DNA of 64,000 bases from Bacteroidota bacterium (GCA_947469885.1 CANIQT010000007.1:91295-155294); one strand, 5' to 3'. Counted from the first letter of the stretch, positions 26,033-36,170 are shown. The notes: generated from the letters alone by a model not told the origin. Translations and numbers: made by a program.

Positions 26033-28207
26033 CTACCTCACCAACGTAGCACTGCCAATATATTGATGAAATTTATCCTCCACATCATCGCGAAACGAAA
26101 TTTTATAAACAAACACATTAGAAGCAGCAGGATTGTTTTTATAAGTTCCATCCCAACCCACTTTGGTATCGTTGGTTTCAAATAGTTTTTCTCCCCAACG
26201 GTCGAAAATATAAAACGTGTAATCGTGAACACCAATGAGTACAGGCTTAAATACTTCGTTCAAATCATCTCCTCCTGGAGTAAAGGCATTTGGCACCCAG
26301 AAACGAAATTCAGGACGAATGATAACCGTGCTGAAAGCAGTATCCGTGCAGCCATACACATTGGTAACTACCTGCACAATGTTGTAAATGCCCGGTTGAG
26401 CATAAGTGTGCGGAGCATTGCAATTGGTTCCATGACTGCCATCCCCCCAAAACACTTCGCAACTTACAGCAGAAACGCTATGGTCGGTCATGTGTACGTT
26501 CGGATAAAAAATGGAAGTGTCCGTTGGTGTTACCACAAAACCCGCCTGTGGCAATGGATACACCTGTACCAGGTTTGGCATGGTCACAGTATCCTTGCAG
26601 CCATGCTGCGAAGTAATGATTAACGTAACATTGTAATTTCCGGTGGATTGATAAGTAGTATTTGGAAATTGAGAGTTGGAAGAAGTACCGTTTCCGAAAT
26701 TCCAGTTATATGTAAAAGGCGATTCGCCATGCGAACTATCAGCAAAATAGACAGGGCTCAGCATACAGGCAACAGTAGTGAGCAAATCGAAATCGGCATC
26801 GGGTTTTGGATAAACCATTACATTGGCTGTATAATCTGCTGTACAGCCGTTTTCGGAAACGGTGACAGTGACGGGAATGGCACCAATAGTATCAAAATGT
26901 ATATTGATTGGATTTTCTAACGTGCTGGAGGATGGAGTGCCATGTGGTCCGAAGTTCCACGAAAAGGTACCATTTCCGAGATAGTCGCCACCGAGGGTAA
27001 AATTATAATGATTGTCATACACACATTGTCCGGGAGGAGGAATGAAGCTGGGAGCAAGGTTGGGATAAATGTAAAAAGTAGTTTGCCCGGTATCGGAGCA
27101 GGGAGTGTTTGGGTTAATGGTGAGTGTAACCACATAAACTCCTGAATCGGCATACGTGTAAGTAGGTGCGGAAATGTTGGAAGTATCTGACGTAGTAGTT
27201 GGGTCGCCAAAATCCCAGTGATAACTAAACGCATTGACACTGGTATTAAAAAAATTAACCGTGTTGCCAAAACAAAAAACCGTTTGAGAAGGAATGGTGG
27301 AAGCTACTACAACAGGGCAATTGGTAACATTAAATTGAAAATCTCTTTTGTTTACATCCAACAAAACTCCGTTGCGATATTCGCTCACACACACCGCCAT
27401 TACCCATTGCCCAATCATGTTGGGAGTTCCGGTAAGCAGCCCTGTATGATGGTCAATACTTATTGCCGGACCAGCACTCATGGGATACGTAACATTGTAA
27501 GGCGCAAGCCAAGGAACAAACGCATAAGCTGGAGGTTGAATAATAGCCGGACAACCTTGAGCCACAGCTGCTGCACCTGCTATGGGGCAACCGGGGTCTA
27601 ACCCAACATAAGGGTCGCACAAATCGTAGTATAAAGAATCCCCATTAGGGTCGGTTGCCGAATGGTCGAATATTAATGGAACTCCAACACATAAAAAGAT
27701 GGGAGGAAAATGATTGTAACGCGGGCTGCTGTTTCCTGTAGCCTGTGCCGGAGTGGGTATGTGAGCCATGTAAGTGGCACCCACATCTCCCGGCATTACC
27801 AAATTCATAATTGAATTGTTTCGGCAACACCGCTGATACACGATGTTGTAGCCTCCTGACAAAGGGGGAAGTGCAAGAGTAGTTTCGTAAACAGCTTCTT
27901 CTACACATACATTAGTTGGTGCCGAATAGCAAGGATTGTTAATGGTAGCAGGCAATACAGCAGAGCCCGGAAAAGGAATGCCAACACTATCAATCAAAAT
28001 GCCTGACGAATTGAAAACAAATATTGTTGCAGGGTCATCGTATGGTGCCTGACCGTTGTAACAATCTCTGTAAACTTTAAGGGTGATTTTGTAATTATCG
28101 TTTCCAAGAAAATCATAAAAAATTTCGCCACCCACAATATGAGTGGAGTAACTTTTTATAGAAAAAGCAGAGAGAATCAATAAGAAGACAAACTGCTTTA
28201 TTCTCAT
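26033..28207 (-). CDS. T9SS type B surface protein with PKD domains
   Basis: A large secreted protein of 724 aa from the ATG at 28207; an in-frame GTG-type start at 28231 would place eight extra residues before the signal peptide MRIKQFVFLLILSAFSIKSY. The N-terminal part (about 20-300: STHIVGGEIFYDFLGNDNY, CVEEAVYETTLALPP) is beta-rich. Three or four PKD-like domains follow (YHWDFGDPTTT, FSWNFGPHGT, YNWNFGNGTSS, VFWGDGSHGT). The end is a type B gliding-motility C-terminal sorting domain (WVPNAFTPGGDDLNEVFKP ... FYIFDRWGEKLFET). Last of three similar minus-strand genes. Confidence 0.9.
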   Translation of the reverse strand: MRIKQFVFLLILSAFSIKSYSTHIVGGEIFYDFLGNDNYKITLKVYRDCYNGQAPYDDPATIFVFNSSGILIDSVGIPFPGSAVLPATINNPCYSAPTNVCVEEAVYETTLALPPLSGGYNIVYQRCCRNNSIMNLVMPGDVGATYMAHIPTPAQATGNSSPRYNHFPPIFLCVGVPLIFDHSATDPNGDSLYYDLCDPYVGLDPGCPIAGAAAVAQGCPAIIQPPAYAFVPWLAPYNVTYPMSAGPAISIDHHTGLLTGTPNMIGQWVMAVCVSEYRNGVLLDVNKRDFQFNVTNCPVVVASTIPSQTVFCFGNTVNFFNTSVNAFSYHWDFGDPTTTSDTSNISAPTYTYADSGVYVVTLTINPNTPCSDTGQTTFYIYPNLAPSFIPPPGQCVYDNHYNFTLGGDYLGNGTFSWNFGPHGTPSSSTLENPINIHFDTIGAIPVTVTVSENGCTADYTANVMVYPKPDADFDLLTTVACMLSPVYFADSSHGESPFTYNWNFGNGTSSNSQFPNTTYQSTGNYNVTLIITSQHGCKDTVTMPNLVQVYPLPQAGFVVTPTDTSIFYPNVHMTDHSVSAVSCEVFWGDGSHGTNCNAPHTYAQPGIYNIVQVVTNVYGCTDTAFSTVIIRPEFRFWVPNAFTPGGDDLNEVFKPVLIGVHDYTFYIFDRWGEKLFETNDTKVGWDGTYKNNPAASNVFVYKISFRDDVEDKFHQYIGSATLVR

Positions 28208-28239
28208 GGGTGAGTCTTTATGAATGACCACCCTCCAAA

Positions 28240-28261
28240 CCCCTCCACTAAAAAGGAGGGG
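28240..28261. repeat. GC-rich hairpin between two surface-protein genes
   Basis: CCCCTCC (28240-28246) pairs with GGAGGGG (28255-28261) around an 8-base loop, in the 68-base gap between two minus-strand genes. Similar in composition to the element at 9264-9411, so probably the same dispersed repeat class. Confidence 0.6.
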
Positions 28262-28275
28262 GAGAGAGCGGAATG

Positions 28276-30222
28276 TTATTTACTGCGTACCACCTGGAAA
28301 TAGCCAGGGATAGCTCTTCCATCGGAAACAGAAAGTACATAAAAATAAGTACCATCAGGACAAGCACGGCTGCTCCAATCGTTGGCATAGTTTTGAGTGT
28401 CGTACAATTTATTGCCCCAGCGATTATAAATTACCAGTTTGCTACCAGGAAATTTATCTAATCCATCAATATAAAATCTATCGTTAATAGGCGAGCCAGC
28501 ACCGTCAGGAGAAACCACATTTGGGAAACTTAATCCACAACTCGTTTCAACAGTTATCGAAACAGTGTCACTTTTAGTGTTCATACAATAATCGGTAATG
28601 GTAACAATATAAGTACCCGATAAATGTCCGGGAGAAGAAGTATTTGCGACATAATAGTTAGTTAACGAATCACCAGCATTTAAATTACCCCACAAATAAC
28701 TGTAAGGATTAAGATTGGCGCCACCGGTTGCATTTGCAAATAAATTTACAACTATATCGGGACAAATTGTAACATCGTTTCCAGCATCCACAATCATGTC
28801 GTTGATTAATATTACATCCACCTGCACACTGTCGGTTATTGCAGGCGTAGGGTCAGGGTTGCCATTGCAGGCATCGTTCACGGTTACATAAAACACAGTG
28901 CTTGCTGTAACATTGAGCGAAGGGTTGGAAATTGGAGCTGCTCCACCTGTCCACAACCATGTGTAAGGTTCCACTCCACCCTGAACAATAGAATTTAATT
29001 GAACAATACCACCTTGATTACAGAGTGTAGTATCTCCTGTGGTGACCATTGTGAGAGGTGGGTGTTCGTTGATGTATAGATATGCTTCTGTTGTATCAAC
29101 AGCACAGGCTCCAGAAGAAATAATTTGCAAATGAATACTTTCCATCCCTTCTGTAATTCCATCTGCCACTGCGTTGATGCAAAACTGTATAGAATCCTGA
29201 CCTGCTGCAAAAATCAATTGAGTGGGCAATGGTACGCCAGCCACTCCTGTATTATAGTCAACAGCATTGGTTGCAACCCCACTAATATTAACGTTAATAG
29301 TATCTGCCGAAGAAAGGCTTGAGGTTCTTACAAAATAAATACAAGCCTGTCCGCAACCTTCGTATAAAACAGAATCATTCGGTCCTCCGTAACTTATTTC
29401 AGGAATAATCTGAACGCCAGTACTGGAAAAACTACCTGCTTCTAAAAATACACCTGAATCCAGAATACCATCGGAACCATCGGCAATTGCAATTTTGATG
29501 TGATATATTTGCCCGCACTGAACAGCATGAATGGCGGTTAAAGGAACAGTAAATCCATCGTACTGAATACTTGCACCATCGGGGGCTGTGCCACTTCCAA
29601 GACCATTACCATTATCGAAATAATATTGAGGATTTACATTTAGGTTCAGATTGTTGATAGTAACAGGAATTGTTGTTCCTGGAATTAATGCAATGTTGGT
29701 TGAGTTGTTTGAATAAGGTCCTGAAATACCTGGGCCGCTAATAAAAAATCCAAAACCATCATTAATACCACCACCTGCATATTCCATGTATTCATCCGAA
29801 GAAAACACATATCTGAATTTTACTGTATCCGAAGTAGGTATAAAATCAAATTCAAGAATACTAGCATCGTAACTCAAATAAGGATTCATGATTAAATCCA
29901 AATCGGCATCGCCCACCAAACTATTGGCGCCAGTAATTCCGCTTTGGTTATTGGGACCAATTGCATTTTGAATTGTTCCTGATGTTAACAGCACTCCAGA
30001 AGTAAAACCAATATTGGATGTTCCGCCAAAAGTTCCACTTGCAACTGGAGCCCCTGTGTAGGTTACGTTACTCACCGTTATACCTGTTCCAATAAGATAG
30101 TTTTGCACCCATTGCAATGGTGTTAGTCCACCATTTACAGTTAATTGCGCATTTGCCGAAACAGTAATTACTGCGAACACAAGCAAAGCAATTTTTTTGA
30201 TAAGAGTTGTTTTTGATTTCAT
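28276..30222 (-). CDS. T9SS type B surface protein with choice-of-anchor L domain
   Basis: Secreted protein of 648 aa. A signal peptide (1-25, ending ITVSANA) is followed by a choice-of-anchor L domain (about 30-255: WVQNYLIGTGITVSNVTYTG ... ASILEFDFIPTSDTVKFRYV ... SSDEYMEYAGGGINDGFGFF). Then come Calx-beta-like (DTINVNISGVATNAVDYNTG) and immunoglobulin-like repeats. The type B sorting domain closes the protein (SFPNVVSPDGAGSPINDRFY ... LVIYNRWGNKLYDT). A paralogue of the next gene upstream, 18 bases away. Confidence 0.9.
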   Translation of the reverse strand: MKSKTTLIKKIALLVFAVITVSANAQLTVNGGLTPLQWVQNYLIGTGITVSNVTYTGAPVASGTFGGTSNIGFTSGVLLTSGTIQNAIGPNNQSGITGANSLVGDADLDLIMNPYLSYDASILEFDFIPTSDTVKFRYVFSSDEYMEYAGGGINDGFGFFISGPGISGPYSNNSTNIALIPGTTIPVTINNLNLNVNPQYYFDNGNGLGSGTAPDGASIQYDGFTVPLTAIHAVQCGQIYHIKIAIADGSDGILDSGVFLEAGSFSSTGVQIIPEISYGGPNDSVLYEGCGQACIYFVRTSSLSSADTINVNISGVATNAVDYNTGVAGVPLPTQLIFAAGQDSIQFCINAVADGITEGMESIHLQIISSGACAVDTTEAYLYINEHPPLTMVTTGDTTLCNQGGIVQLNSIVQGGVEPYTWLWTGGAAPISNPSLNVTASTVFYVTVNDACNGNPDPTPAITDSVQVDVILINDMIVDAGNDVTICPDIVVNLFANATGGANLNPYSYLWGNLNAGDSLTNYYVANTSSPGHLSGTYIVTITDYCMNTKSDTVSITVETSCGLSFPNVVSPDGAGSPINDRFYIDGLDKFPGSKLVIYNRWGNKLYDTQNYANDWSSRACPDGTYFYVLSVSDGRAIPGYFQVVRSK

Positions 30223-30240
30223 TGTTTTATTGTTTTTAAA

Positions 30241-32394
30241 TTATCGTACTAAGTTAACGTTACCTATTTTTTTTAATTGTTTTTTATTAAATGTTTCTAA
30301 ATCGAACATACAAACATAAATTCCAATCTCTGCTTCTTTGCCCATGTAAAAGCCATCCCAACCTTTTGTTATATCATCGGTTACATAAATTAATTCGCCC
30401 CAGCGGTTGTAAATTGTCATGCGAAAAGACTTAATGCCAATTCCATAGCCCGTAAATATATCATTTTTCCCATCATCATTGGGCGAAAATGTGTTTGGGA
30501 AATAAAAATAAAAATCGGGGAGAATAACCAATGTTTGAAAAACGGAATCTTTACAACCCTCTTCATTGGTTACTACCAGCGAAACCGTGTAGGTTCCATC
30601 GTTTGCAAAATAGTGAGAAGGATTCATTTCATGAGAAGTGGCATCGGGCGATAAATCTCCGAAATTCCACAGATAAGAAGTGGCTCCACTGGATACATTA
30701 TTGAACTGAACGTTTTGATTAGTAATCTGATGAAAATAAAAACCGGCTTCTATAAAATGGGTAGTTACAGTGATGTTATCAGCAACGGTTTGACTGCAAA
30801 TATCTGTTACTTGAACGGTATAAGTGGTAGTGTTGGCAGGGTTTACACTCACCGAATCGAAAGTGGACCCTCCGGGACTCCAGACGTAAGTAAATCCAGG
30901 TCGCCCTCCGTTAACCATGGTTCTTAATGTAACTGCATTTCCAAAACAAACACTGGTATCGTTGGAAGATGTTAGTATCATGGGAGTGTATGCGGTTACT
31001 ATCAGGTGCATGCTGTCGGTTGCGGTGGTTCCACAGGCATCTGTCACGGTTACATAATACGTAGTAGTTTGCTGAGGATTGATGGTGGTCGTGAAAATAT
31101 TCCCCGTTGCATTAATCCAACTGTACTGATAGGGCGGTGTTCCTCCGGCTGTAGCCGCAGTAAGTTGCATAGTGGAAGGAGGACAGGAATAGGTTACATC
31201 AGGATTCAAATCAACCGTTAATGGCGGAGAATCAATAATGGTAAGGGTGATGGATGCCGGTGGTGTAGAATTGATAACATTTAATATGATGGTTTCACTC
31301 CCTTCTACAAGTGCATCGGGAATGGTATTTAACACAATAGAAGCGGTATCAATGGTGGAAGCATATAAAACACTGTCGCCAATGGTAGTGTAGTCCACAC
31401 CGTTGGTGGCTGTTCCGCTGATGGTGTAATAAACAGTATCAGGATAAACCAAATTGCAGGCTGTACCCAAACGTTGAAAATGAATTCGTGCTTTTCCACA
31501 ACCTTCAAAAAGTAAAGTATCATTGATGGTTGGTTGTCCTGCCAAATAGGTGTTTGAAGTAATTACAATTTCTTCGGGACTCGAAAAACTGCCTTCTTCC
31601 AAAAAAACACCTGAATCAATAGAAGAATCGAAGGCATCGCCAATGGCTATTTTTATGTGATAGGTTTGTCCGCATTGAACAGCCGCCATAGCGGTCATCG
31701 GTACCGTAAATCCATCGTAATTTACAGTCAACCCATCAGGGGCAGTGCCGTTGCCGGAACCATTTCCATTGTCAAAATAATATTGTCCGTTGTTGTTCAA
31801 ACTTAAATTGTACATCGTAACGGGTAGCCCTACACCAGGCACCAATGCTATATTTTTGGAGTTGTTGCTAAAAGGTCCTGTAATTCCGGGTCCGCTGATA
31901 AAAAATCCAAAACCATCGTTCACATTGGCAGGAATGGGAGGAGAATTCACATATTCCATGTATTCATCCGAAGCAAAAATATAACGAAATTTAACGGTAT
32001 CCGACCTTGGCACAAAATCGAATTCGAGAATGCTGGCATCGTGACTCAAGGCTGGGGAGGTGATGATATTCAAATCGGCATCGCCCGGAAAACCATTTAC
32101 ATTAGTTATTCCTGAATTGTTGTTAGGTCCCACAGCATTTGAAATGTGTCCGGTGCAAAGAATAACACCTGTGCTTAACCCAAGATTGGAGGCAGTTCCG
32201 TTAAACGTTCCGCGAGCCAACGGTGCTCCTGTGTAAGTTATATTGGTGGCGGTAATGCCCGTTCCAAGCAACACATTTTGAACAAGTTGAGTGGGAGTCA
32301 TGGCAGTGCTGGTTGTTAATTGCGCTTTTGAAACAGCAGAAGCAAAAAACAACAAACAAAAAACGGTTAGTTTTTTATTTTTTAAAAAGTTCAT
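30241..32394 (-). CDS. T9SS type B surface protein with choice-of-anchor L and PKD domains
   Basis: Secreted protein of 717 aa; signal peptide 1-24 (LLFFASAVSKAQ). The choice-of-anchor L domain (about 30-265) shares long identities with the 28276 gene (TNITYTGAPLARGTF, SILEFDFVPRSDTVKFRYIF, SDEYMEY, NDGFGFFISGPGITGPFSNN). A Calx-beta-like segment, two SprB-like beta repeats (GTPPYQYSWINATG, GRPGFTYVWSPGGS), a PKD domain (YLWNFGDLSPDATS) and a type B sorting domain (YFPNTFSPNDDGKNDIFTG ... MTIYNRWGELIYVT) follow. First gene of the three-gene run, with a 600-base divergent gap upstream. Confidence 0.92.
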   Translation of the reverse strand: MNFLKNKKLTVFCLLFFASAVSKAQLTTSTAMTPTQLVQNVLLGTGITATNITYTGAPLARGTFNGTASNLGLSTGVILCTGHISNAVGPNNNSGITNVNGFPGDADLNIITSPALSHDASILEFDFVPRSDTVKFRYIFASDEYMEYVNSPPIPANVNDGFGFFISGPGITGPFSNNSKNIALVPGVGLPVTMYNLSLNNNGQYYFDNGNGSGNGTAPDGLTVNYDGFTVPMTAMAAVQCGQTYHIKIAIGDAFDSSIDSGVFLEEGSFSSPEEIVITSNTYLAGQPTINDTLLFEGCGKARIHFQRLGTACNLVYPDTVYYTISGTATNGVDYTTIGDSVLYASTIDTASIVLNTIPDALVEGSETIILNVINSTPPASITLTIIDSPPLTVDLNPDVTYSCPPSTMQLTAATAGGTPPYQYSWINATGNIFTTTINPQQTTTYYVTVTDACGTTATDSMHLIVTAYTPMILTSSNDTSVCFGNAVTLRTMVNGGRPGFTYVWSPGGSTFDSVSVNPANTTTYTVQVTDICSQTVADNITVTTHFIEAGFYFHQITNQNVQFNNVSSGATSYLWNFGDLSPDATSHEMNPSHYFANDGTYTVSLVVTNEEGCKDSVFQTLVILPDFYFYFPNTFSPNDDGKNDIFTGYGIGIKSFRMTIYNRWGELIYVTDDITKGWDGFYMGKEAEIGIYVCMFDLETFNKKQLKKIGNVNLVR

Positions 32395-32613
32395 TAAAAT
32401 AGATTTGCATAGCGAATTTTACTGACAAAAGTATTAAAAACTATTACCAAAGACAAGGAGTATTATTAATATATGTATATTAAATCTTTGATAATAGTTT
32501 TACTTATTAAACTTTCAGTTGTTTTCAACTACTATTATAGAGTACTTTTTTAGCGAAAAGGTTGCATGGCTTATGTAAAAAAACGTCAATTTATGGTCAA
32601 AAACCAGCTTATT

Positions 32614-32866
32614 ATACAGTTGTATAAATCATTTATACAAGTGTATTTGTCATTTATACAACTATATTTACCGATTATACAACTATTTTATCTGCTAATA
32701 CAACTATATTAGTGGTTTATACACGTCTACGTTAGCAATTATACAACTATATTTATGATATATACAACTGTATTTGCCATTAATACAACCGTATTACCAA
32801 TTGATACAACTGTATTACCTCTTAAAACAATTGTATTTGCCATTAATACAGTTGCATAATAGGGCA
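32614..32866. repeat. 21-bp tandem array, twelve units
   Basis: Units start at 32614 and then every 21 bases, with a single 22-base step (32719 to 32741), up to 32846. Most contain the 12-bp dyad ATACA-nn-TGTAT followed by a variable 9-base linker such as TTGCCATTA. It is the largest such array here and fills much of the 603-base divergent gap between the surface-protein run and an acyltransferase gene. The remainder of the gap is AT-rich, with the -7 element at 32974. Confidence 0.97.
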
Positions 32867-32973
32867 TGTTTTCGATAAAATATCATTAAAATTTTAATTT
32901 TCTATCATTTAGCATTAGCAGAAATGAAAAAAACCTAAAAGCAATTTGTTTGGTTTTTTAGCCTAAAAAACAA

Positions 32974-32981
32974 TACTTTCG
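32974..32981 (+). promoter_or_regulatory. Predicted -7 element for the 189-aa acyltransferase gene
   Basis: TACTTTCG, 16 bases before the ATG at 32998, a short leader. Confidence 0.5.
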
Positions 32982-32997
32982 CACTATATTTTATACA

Positions 32998-33567
32998 ATG
33001 TTTAAGATAGTATTCAAACTTGGTGGTTGGAAAGTAACCCATAATATTTCGGATGAGGTAAAAAAATGTGTGGTCATAGTAGCCCCTCACACCAGCAACT
33101 GGGATTTTGTATATGGAATGGGGGCGGTGAGGTTTATGAAACTGCATCCTCGTTTTGCTATCAAGAAAGAATGGCTGAAGTTTCCTTTTAAAAGATTGAT
33201 GATCAAATGTGGTGCCTTAGCAATTGACCGGGAAGCAAAAAATGTGGCTGGTGAGCATAAAGGAGCTGTGGAATCGATGGCCGAATTGTTTAATCACTAC
33301 GAAATTTTGCGCCTTGTCATTACTCCCGAAGGAACAAGAAGCAGAAGAGAAAAATGGAAAACGGGATTTTATTATGTGGCGCAAAAGGCGAATGTTCCAA
33401 TCGGATTAGGCTTTATGGATTACGAAAAACGCGAGTGTGGAATTTACAAAGTGATTTATCCTTCGGGAGATTTCAAAAAAGACATGAAAGAAATTATGGA
33501 TTTTTATAAAAACATCAAAGGCAAAAACAATCAGAATTTTTCTGTGGATGTGGAGTTAAGTCAGTGA
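32998..33567 (+). CDS. Small lysophospholipid acyltransferase-like protein
   Basis: A 189-aa protein with PlsC-type motifs: the catalytic APHTSNWDFVYG (HxxxxD, H31) and the acceptor motif VITPEGTRSRREKWKTGF. About 50 residues shorter than typical PlsC and without clear membrane helices, as in the family of short 'glycerol acyltransferases' of Bacteroidota. It probably acylates a lysophospholipid or related lipid acceptor at the inner membrane; acceptor unknown. It overlaps the convergent FAD oxidoreductase gene by 7 bases. Confidence 0.85.
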   Translation: MFKIVFKLGGWKVTHNISDEVKKCVVIVAPHTSNWDFVYGMGAVRFMKLHPRFAIKKEWLKFPFKRLMIKCGALAIDREAKNVAGEHKGAVESMAELFNHYEILRLVITPEGTRSRREKWKTGFYYVAQKANVPIGLGFMDYEKRECGIYKVIYPSGDFKKDMKEIMDFYKNIKGKNNQNFSVDVELSQ

Positions 33568-34622
33568 GATTTTATAAATCTTAAAATATCTACTTCCTTA
33601 TTTAAAGCCGATTTGTTTTCTAAAAAACTAACAAACTGGTTGGCAAAATAAGGAGCAAGCATAACCCCTTTTGTTCCCATACCATTAAAAACTCCAAGTG
33701 AATTATGTTTAGGATGCAGACCAATTAATGGTCTTCTGTCTATTACTGTCGGGCGTATTCCGGCTTCATGGTCAATTATTTCAAAAGGAAGTTTAATTAC
33801 TTTTTTCAATTTATCAATCAATTCCGTTTTCCCTTTTTCGGTAATTTGTTCTGATAAATCGGTCCATTCGTAAGTAGCACCCACTTTATAAATGTGATTT
33901 CCTAAAGGCAAAATAAAAACACCTTTATTCAAAACAAATTCATCATCAATATTAAAATCAGGAATTCTTACAGTAATGATTTCTCCTTTGGTGAGTTTAA
34001 ATGGAAGCCATGAAAAGTAAGGGTTATCAATGGTTTTATACCCTTCGCAAAATATAATTATATCCGCTTCAATGTTTTTATAATTCACTTTGTCATTTGA
34101 AAATATGATTTGGGTGTAATCAAATTTTTCTTCGAGCATCAAATTATTTTGCTTGAAATAATTTCTAAATGAATTTAAAAACAAACCTGTATTCAGATTT
34201 CCACCATGTTTTATTTCAGATACCCCAAGAGGATTATAAATACTATCATTCAAAAAATCATCATAAATAATTTCAGATAAATATTTCCCAACCTCTTCAT
34301 TTACCTTTTTCTCCCACAATTTTCTTTCCTGCTCTTCGGCAAAAGGCTTCACAATTTTCTTTTTGAAATAAAACTTTTCATCCAATAGTTTTTCTGCGTC
34401 AGTATAGAACTCATCCATAAAAGGCAAAAGTTCATCAGCCAGCCAGCTTTTTACCAATCTTTTAAAAACAACAGGATTGTACAACCCTGCTGCAATGCGC
34501 GATGCCTGCGAAAGAGAAGAGTCATCAATAATTAAAACAGATTTGTTTTGTTTTAGAAAAGTTAATGCAAGTATGCTTCCTGCAAGCCCCTGTCCGACTA
34601 TTATGTAATTTACTTGTTTCAT
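33561..34622 (-). CDS. FAD-dependent oxidoreductase, DAO family
   Basis: A 353-aa flavoprotein from the ATG at 34622 (the upstream codons RDKSNIK lie before the flavin motif and look untranslated). The N-terminal Rossmann motif YIIVGQGLAGSILALTFL binds FAD. Further D-amino-acid-oxidase-type signals: ASRIAAGLYNPVV, CEGYKTIDNPYFSWLPF, LTKGEIITVRIP and the C-terminal FAD contact AGIRPTVIDRRPLIGLHP followed by NGMGTKGVMLAPYFANQF. Related to the MnmC/glycine oxidase branch; the substrate cannot be told from sequence. Confidence 0.85.
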   Translation of the reverse strand: MKQVNYIIVGQGLAGSILALTFLKQNKSVLIIDDSSLSQASRIAAGLYNPVVFKRLVKSWLADELLPFMDEFYTDAEKLLDEKFYFKKKIVKPFAEEQERKLWEKKVNEEVGKYLSEIIYDDFLNDSIYNPLGVSEIKHGGNLNTGLFLNSFRNYFKQNNLMLEEKFDYTQIIFSNDKVNYKNIEADIIIFCEGYKTIDNPYFSWLPFKLTKGEIITVRIPDFNIDDEFVLNKGVFILPLGNHIYKVGATYEWTDLSEQITEKGKTELIDKLKKVIKLPFEIIDHEAGIRPTVIDRRPLIGLHPKHNSLGVFNGMGTKGVMLAPYFANQFVSFLENKSALNKEVDILRFIKSH

Positions 34623-34740
34623 TTTTATATTACTTTTATCCCGCAAATAGTAAAACTATTCGAATGATAGAAAATGGAAAACAAAATTACCACTATATCT
34701 TTGATTAAAAGTTTTTATCTTGCGAATGAATTTTTAAAAC

Positions 34741-35172
34741 ATGAATCCACAAAAAGAAAAATTGATAATCGGTTGCAGAGAAATAATAGATTTCCCTGAA
34801 TTAAATTTGTTTGGAATTGAAGCTAAAATAGATACTGGTGCATTTACTTCTGTACTGCATTGTCACAATATAAGAGAAGAAGATGGAGTGCTTTATTTTT
34901 ATTTCCTTGACCCTTCGCATCCCGAATACAACAATGTGGAACAGAAATTTACAAACTATACTCAGAAAAAAATAAAAAATTCTTTTGGTGAAACAGAGAA
35001 TCGTTACATTGTAAAAACAATTATTAAAATAGGACACAAAAGAATTAAATCCGTAATTTCGTTGACCGACAGAGGAACCATGCGTTTTCCCGTTTTAATT
35101 GGAAGGCGGCTTTTGAAAAACAAATTTATTGTAGATGTAAGTTTACATTACCATTTATCAGAAAATAAATAA
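34741..35172 (+). CDS. RimB-like retropepsin-type protease
   Basis: A 143-aa protein of the family annotated as ATP-dependent zinc protease (DUF785), with a retropepsin-type catalytic motif [14 protein letters not shown] (D-T-G near residue 30) and the partner region [19 protein letters not shown]. In Pseudomonas the homologue RimB works with the glutamate ligase RimK. Here the rimK start lies 2 bases after this stop, so the two are surely coupled. The substrate may be glutamylated RpsF, by homology only. Confidence 0.85.
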   Translation: MNPQKEKLIIGCREIIDFPELNLFGIEAKIDTGAFTSVLHCHNIREEDGVLYFYFLDPSHPEYNNVEQKFTNYTQKKIKNSFGETENRYIVKTIIKIGHKRIKSVISLTDRGTMRFPVLIGRRLLKNKFIVDVSLHYHLSENK

Positions 35173-35174
35173 AT

Positions 35175-36062
35175 ATGAAAATAGCAATTTTATCAAGAGG
35201 GCCAAAGCTATACTCCACACGCAGACTAGTGGAGGCAGCCGAGCAAAGAGGTCACGAAGTAATTGTGCTCGACCATTTAAAATGTGTGTTGGCAATTGAA
35301 AAAGGCAATCCTCATATTTTTTATGGAGGAAAAGAAGTAAGCGGAATTGATGCCATCATTCCCCGTATCGGAACATCAGTTACTTTCTACGGAGCTGCAG
35401 TGGTTCGCCAGTTTGAGCAGATGAAAGTTTTTTCTTCAGTTGAATCTCAGGCATTGGTTCGTTCGCGCGATAAACTTAGAAGTTTGCAACTGCTTGCCAA
35501 AGCAGGTATAGGAATGCCCAAAACAGCTTTTGCGTCCCTGCCAAAAAATATTGATAATGTTATTGAAATTGTTGGTGGTGCTCCTGTGGTAATAAAACTA
35601 TTGGAAGGAACACAAGGTATTGGAGTGATATTAGCTGAAACACATAAATCAGCAAAATCTGTTATCGAATCTTTTCTTGCACTGAAAGCAAACATTCTTG
35701 TTCAGGAATTTATTAAAGAGGCTGGAGGTGCTGATATACGTGCGTTTGTAGTGGACGGGAAAATTGTTGGAGCTATGAAACGACAAGGTCTTCCGGGAGA
35801 ATTCAGAAGTAATTTACATCGTGGTGGCAGTGCTTCCGTTTTAGAATTAAGTAAAGAAGAAAGAGAAACTGCTATCAAATCAGCAAAAAAATTAGGACTT
35901 GCCATTGCAGGTGTTGATATGTTGCAATCATCAAGAGGTCCATTGGTAATGGAAGTAAATTCTTCTCCCGGTTTGGAAGGCATAGAAGGAGCAACAGGTG
36001 TTGACATTGCAGGAAAAATAATTGAGTATGTGGAGAGAAATGAATTTAATCATGAAGCTTAA
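35175..36062 (+). CDS. rimK: RimK-type alpha-L-glutamate ligase
   Basis: ATP-grasp ligase (295 aa) that in E. coli adds glutamates to the C-terminus of ribosomal protein S6. Visible: N-terminal [38 protein letters not shown], the ATP-grasp glycine loop [48 protein letters not shown] and the metal-binding [14 protein letters not shown]. Length equals the E. coli enzyme. Between the protease-like gene and a desuccinylase-like gene. Confidence 0.93.
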   Translation: MKIAILSRGPKLYSTRRLVEAAEQRGHEVIVLDHLKCVLAIEKGNPHIFYGGKEVSGIDAIIPRIGTSVTFYGAAVVRQFEQMKVFSSVESQALVRSRDKLRSLQLLAKAGIGMPKTAFASLPKNIDNVIEIVGGAPVVIKLLEGTQGIGVILAETHKSAKSVIESFLALKANILVQEFIKEAGGADIRAFVVDGKIVGAMKRQGLPGEFRSNLHRGGSASVLELSKEERETAIKSAKKLGLAIAGVDMLQSSRGPLVMEVNSSPGLEGIEGATGVDIAGKIIEYVERNEFNHEA

Positions 36063-36069
36063 TGATACA

Positions 36070-36160
36070 GATAACGAATGTTTCGAATTTACGAATCAAC
36101 GCACCAATAAGTCAACCCTATAATACATATAGATTCGTAAATTCGTAATTATTAGTTATC
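36070..36160. repeat. Inverted-repeat element between rimK and the desuccinylase gene
   Basis: CGAATTTACGAATC (36084-36097) is the exact reverse complement of the sequence at 36132-36145, and outer GATAAC/GTTATC arms extend the imperfect repeat to 36070-36160. It shares the 13-mer TTCGTAAATTCGT with the element at 59668-59794. No coding capacity. Confidence 0.8.
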
Positions 36161-36170
36161 CGTACACAAC

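Noticed and set aside
32614..32866. CRISPR array
   Set aside because: Units are contiguous with no unique spacers, dyads vary between units, and there are no cas genes in the window. The same holds for the other arrays.
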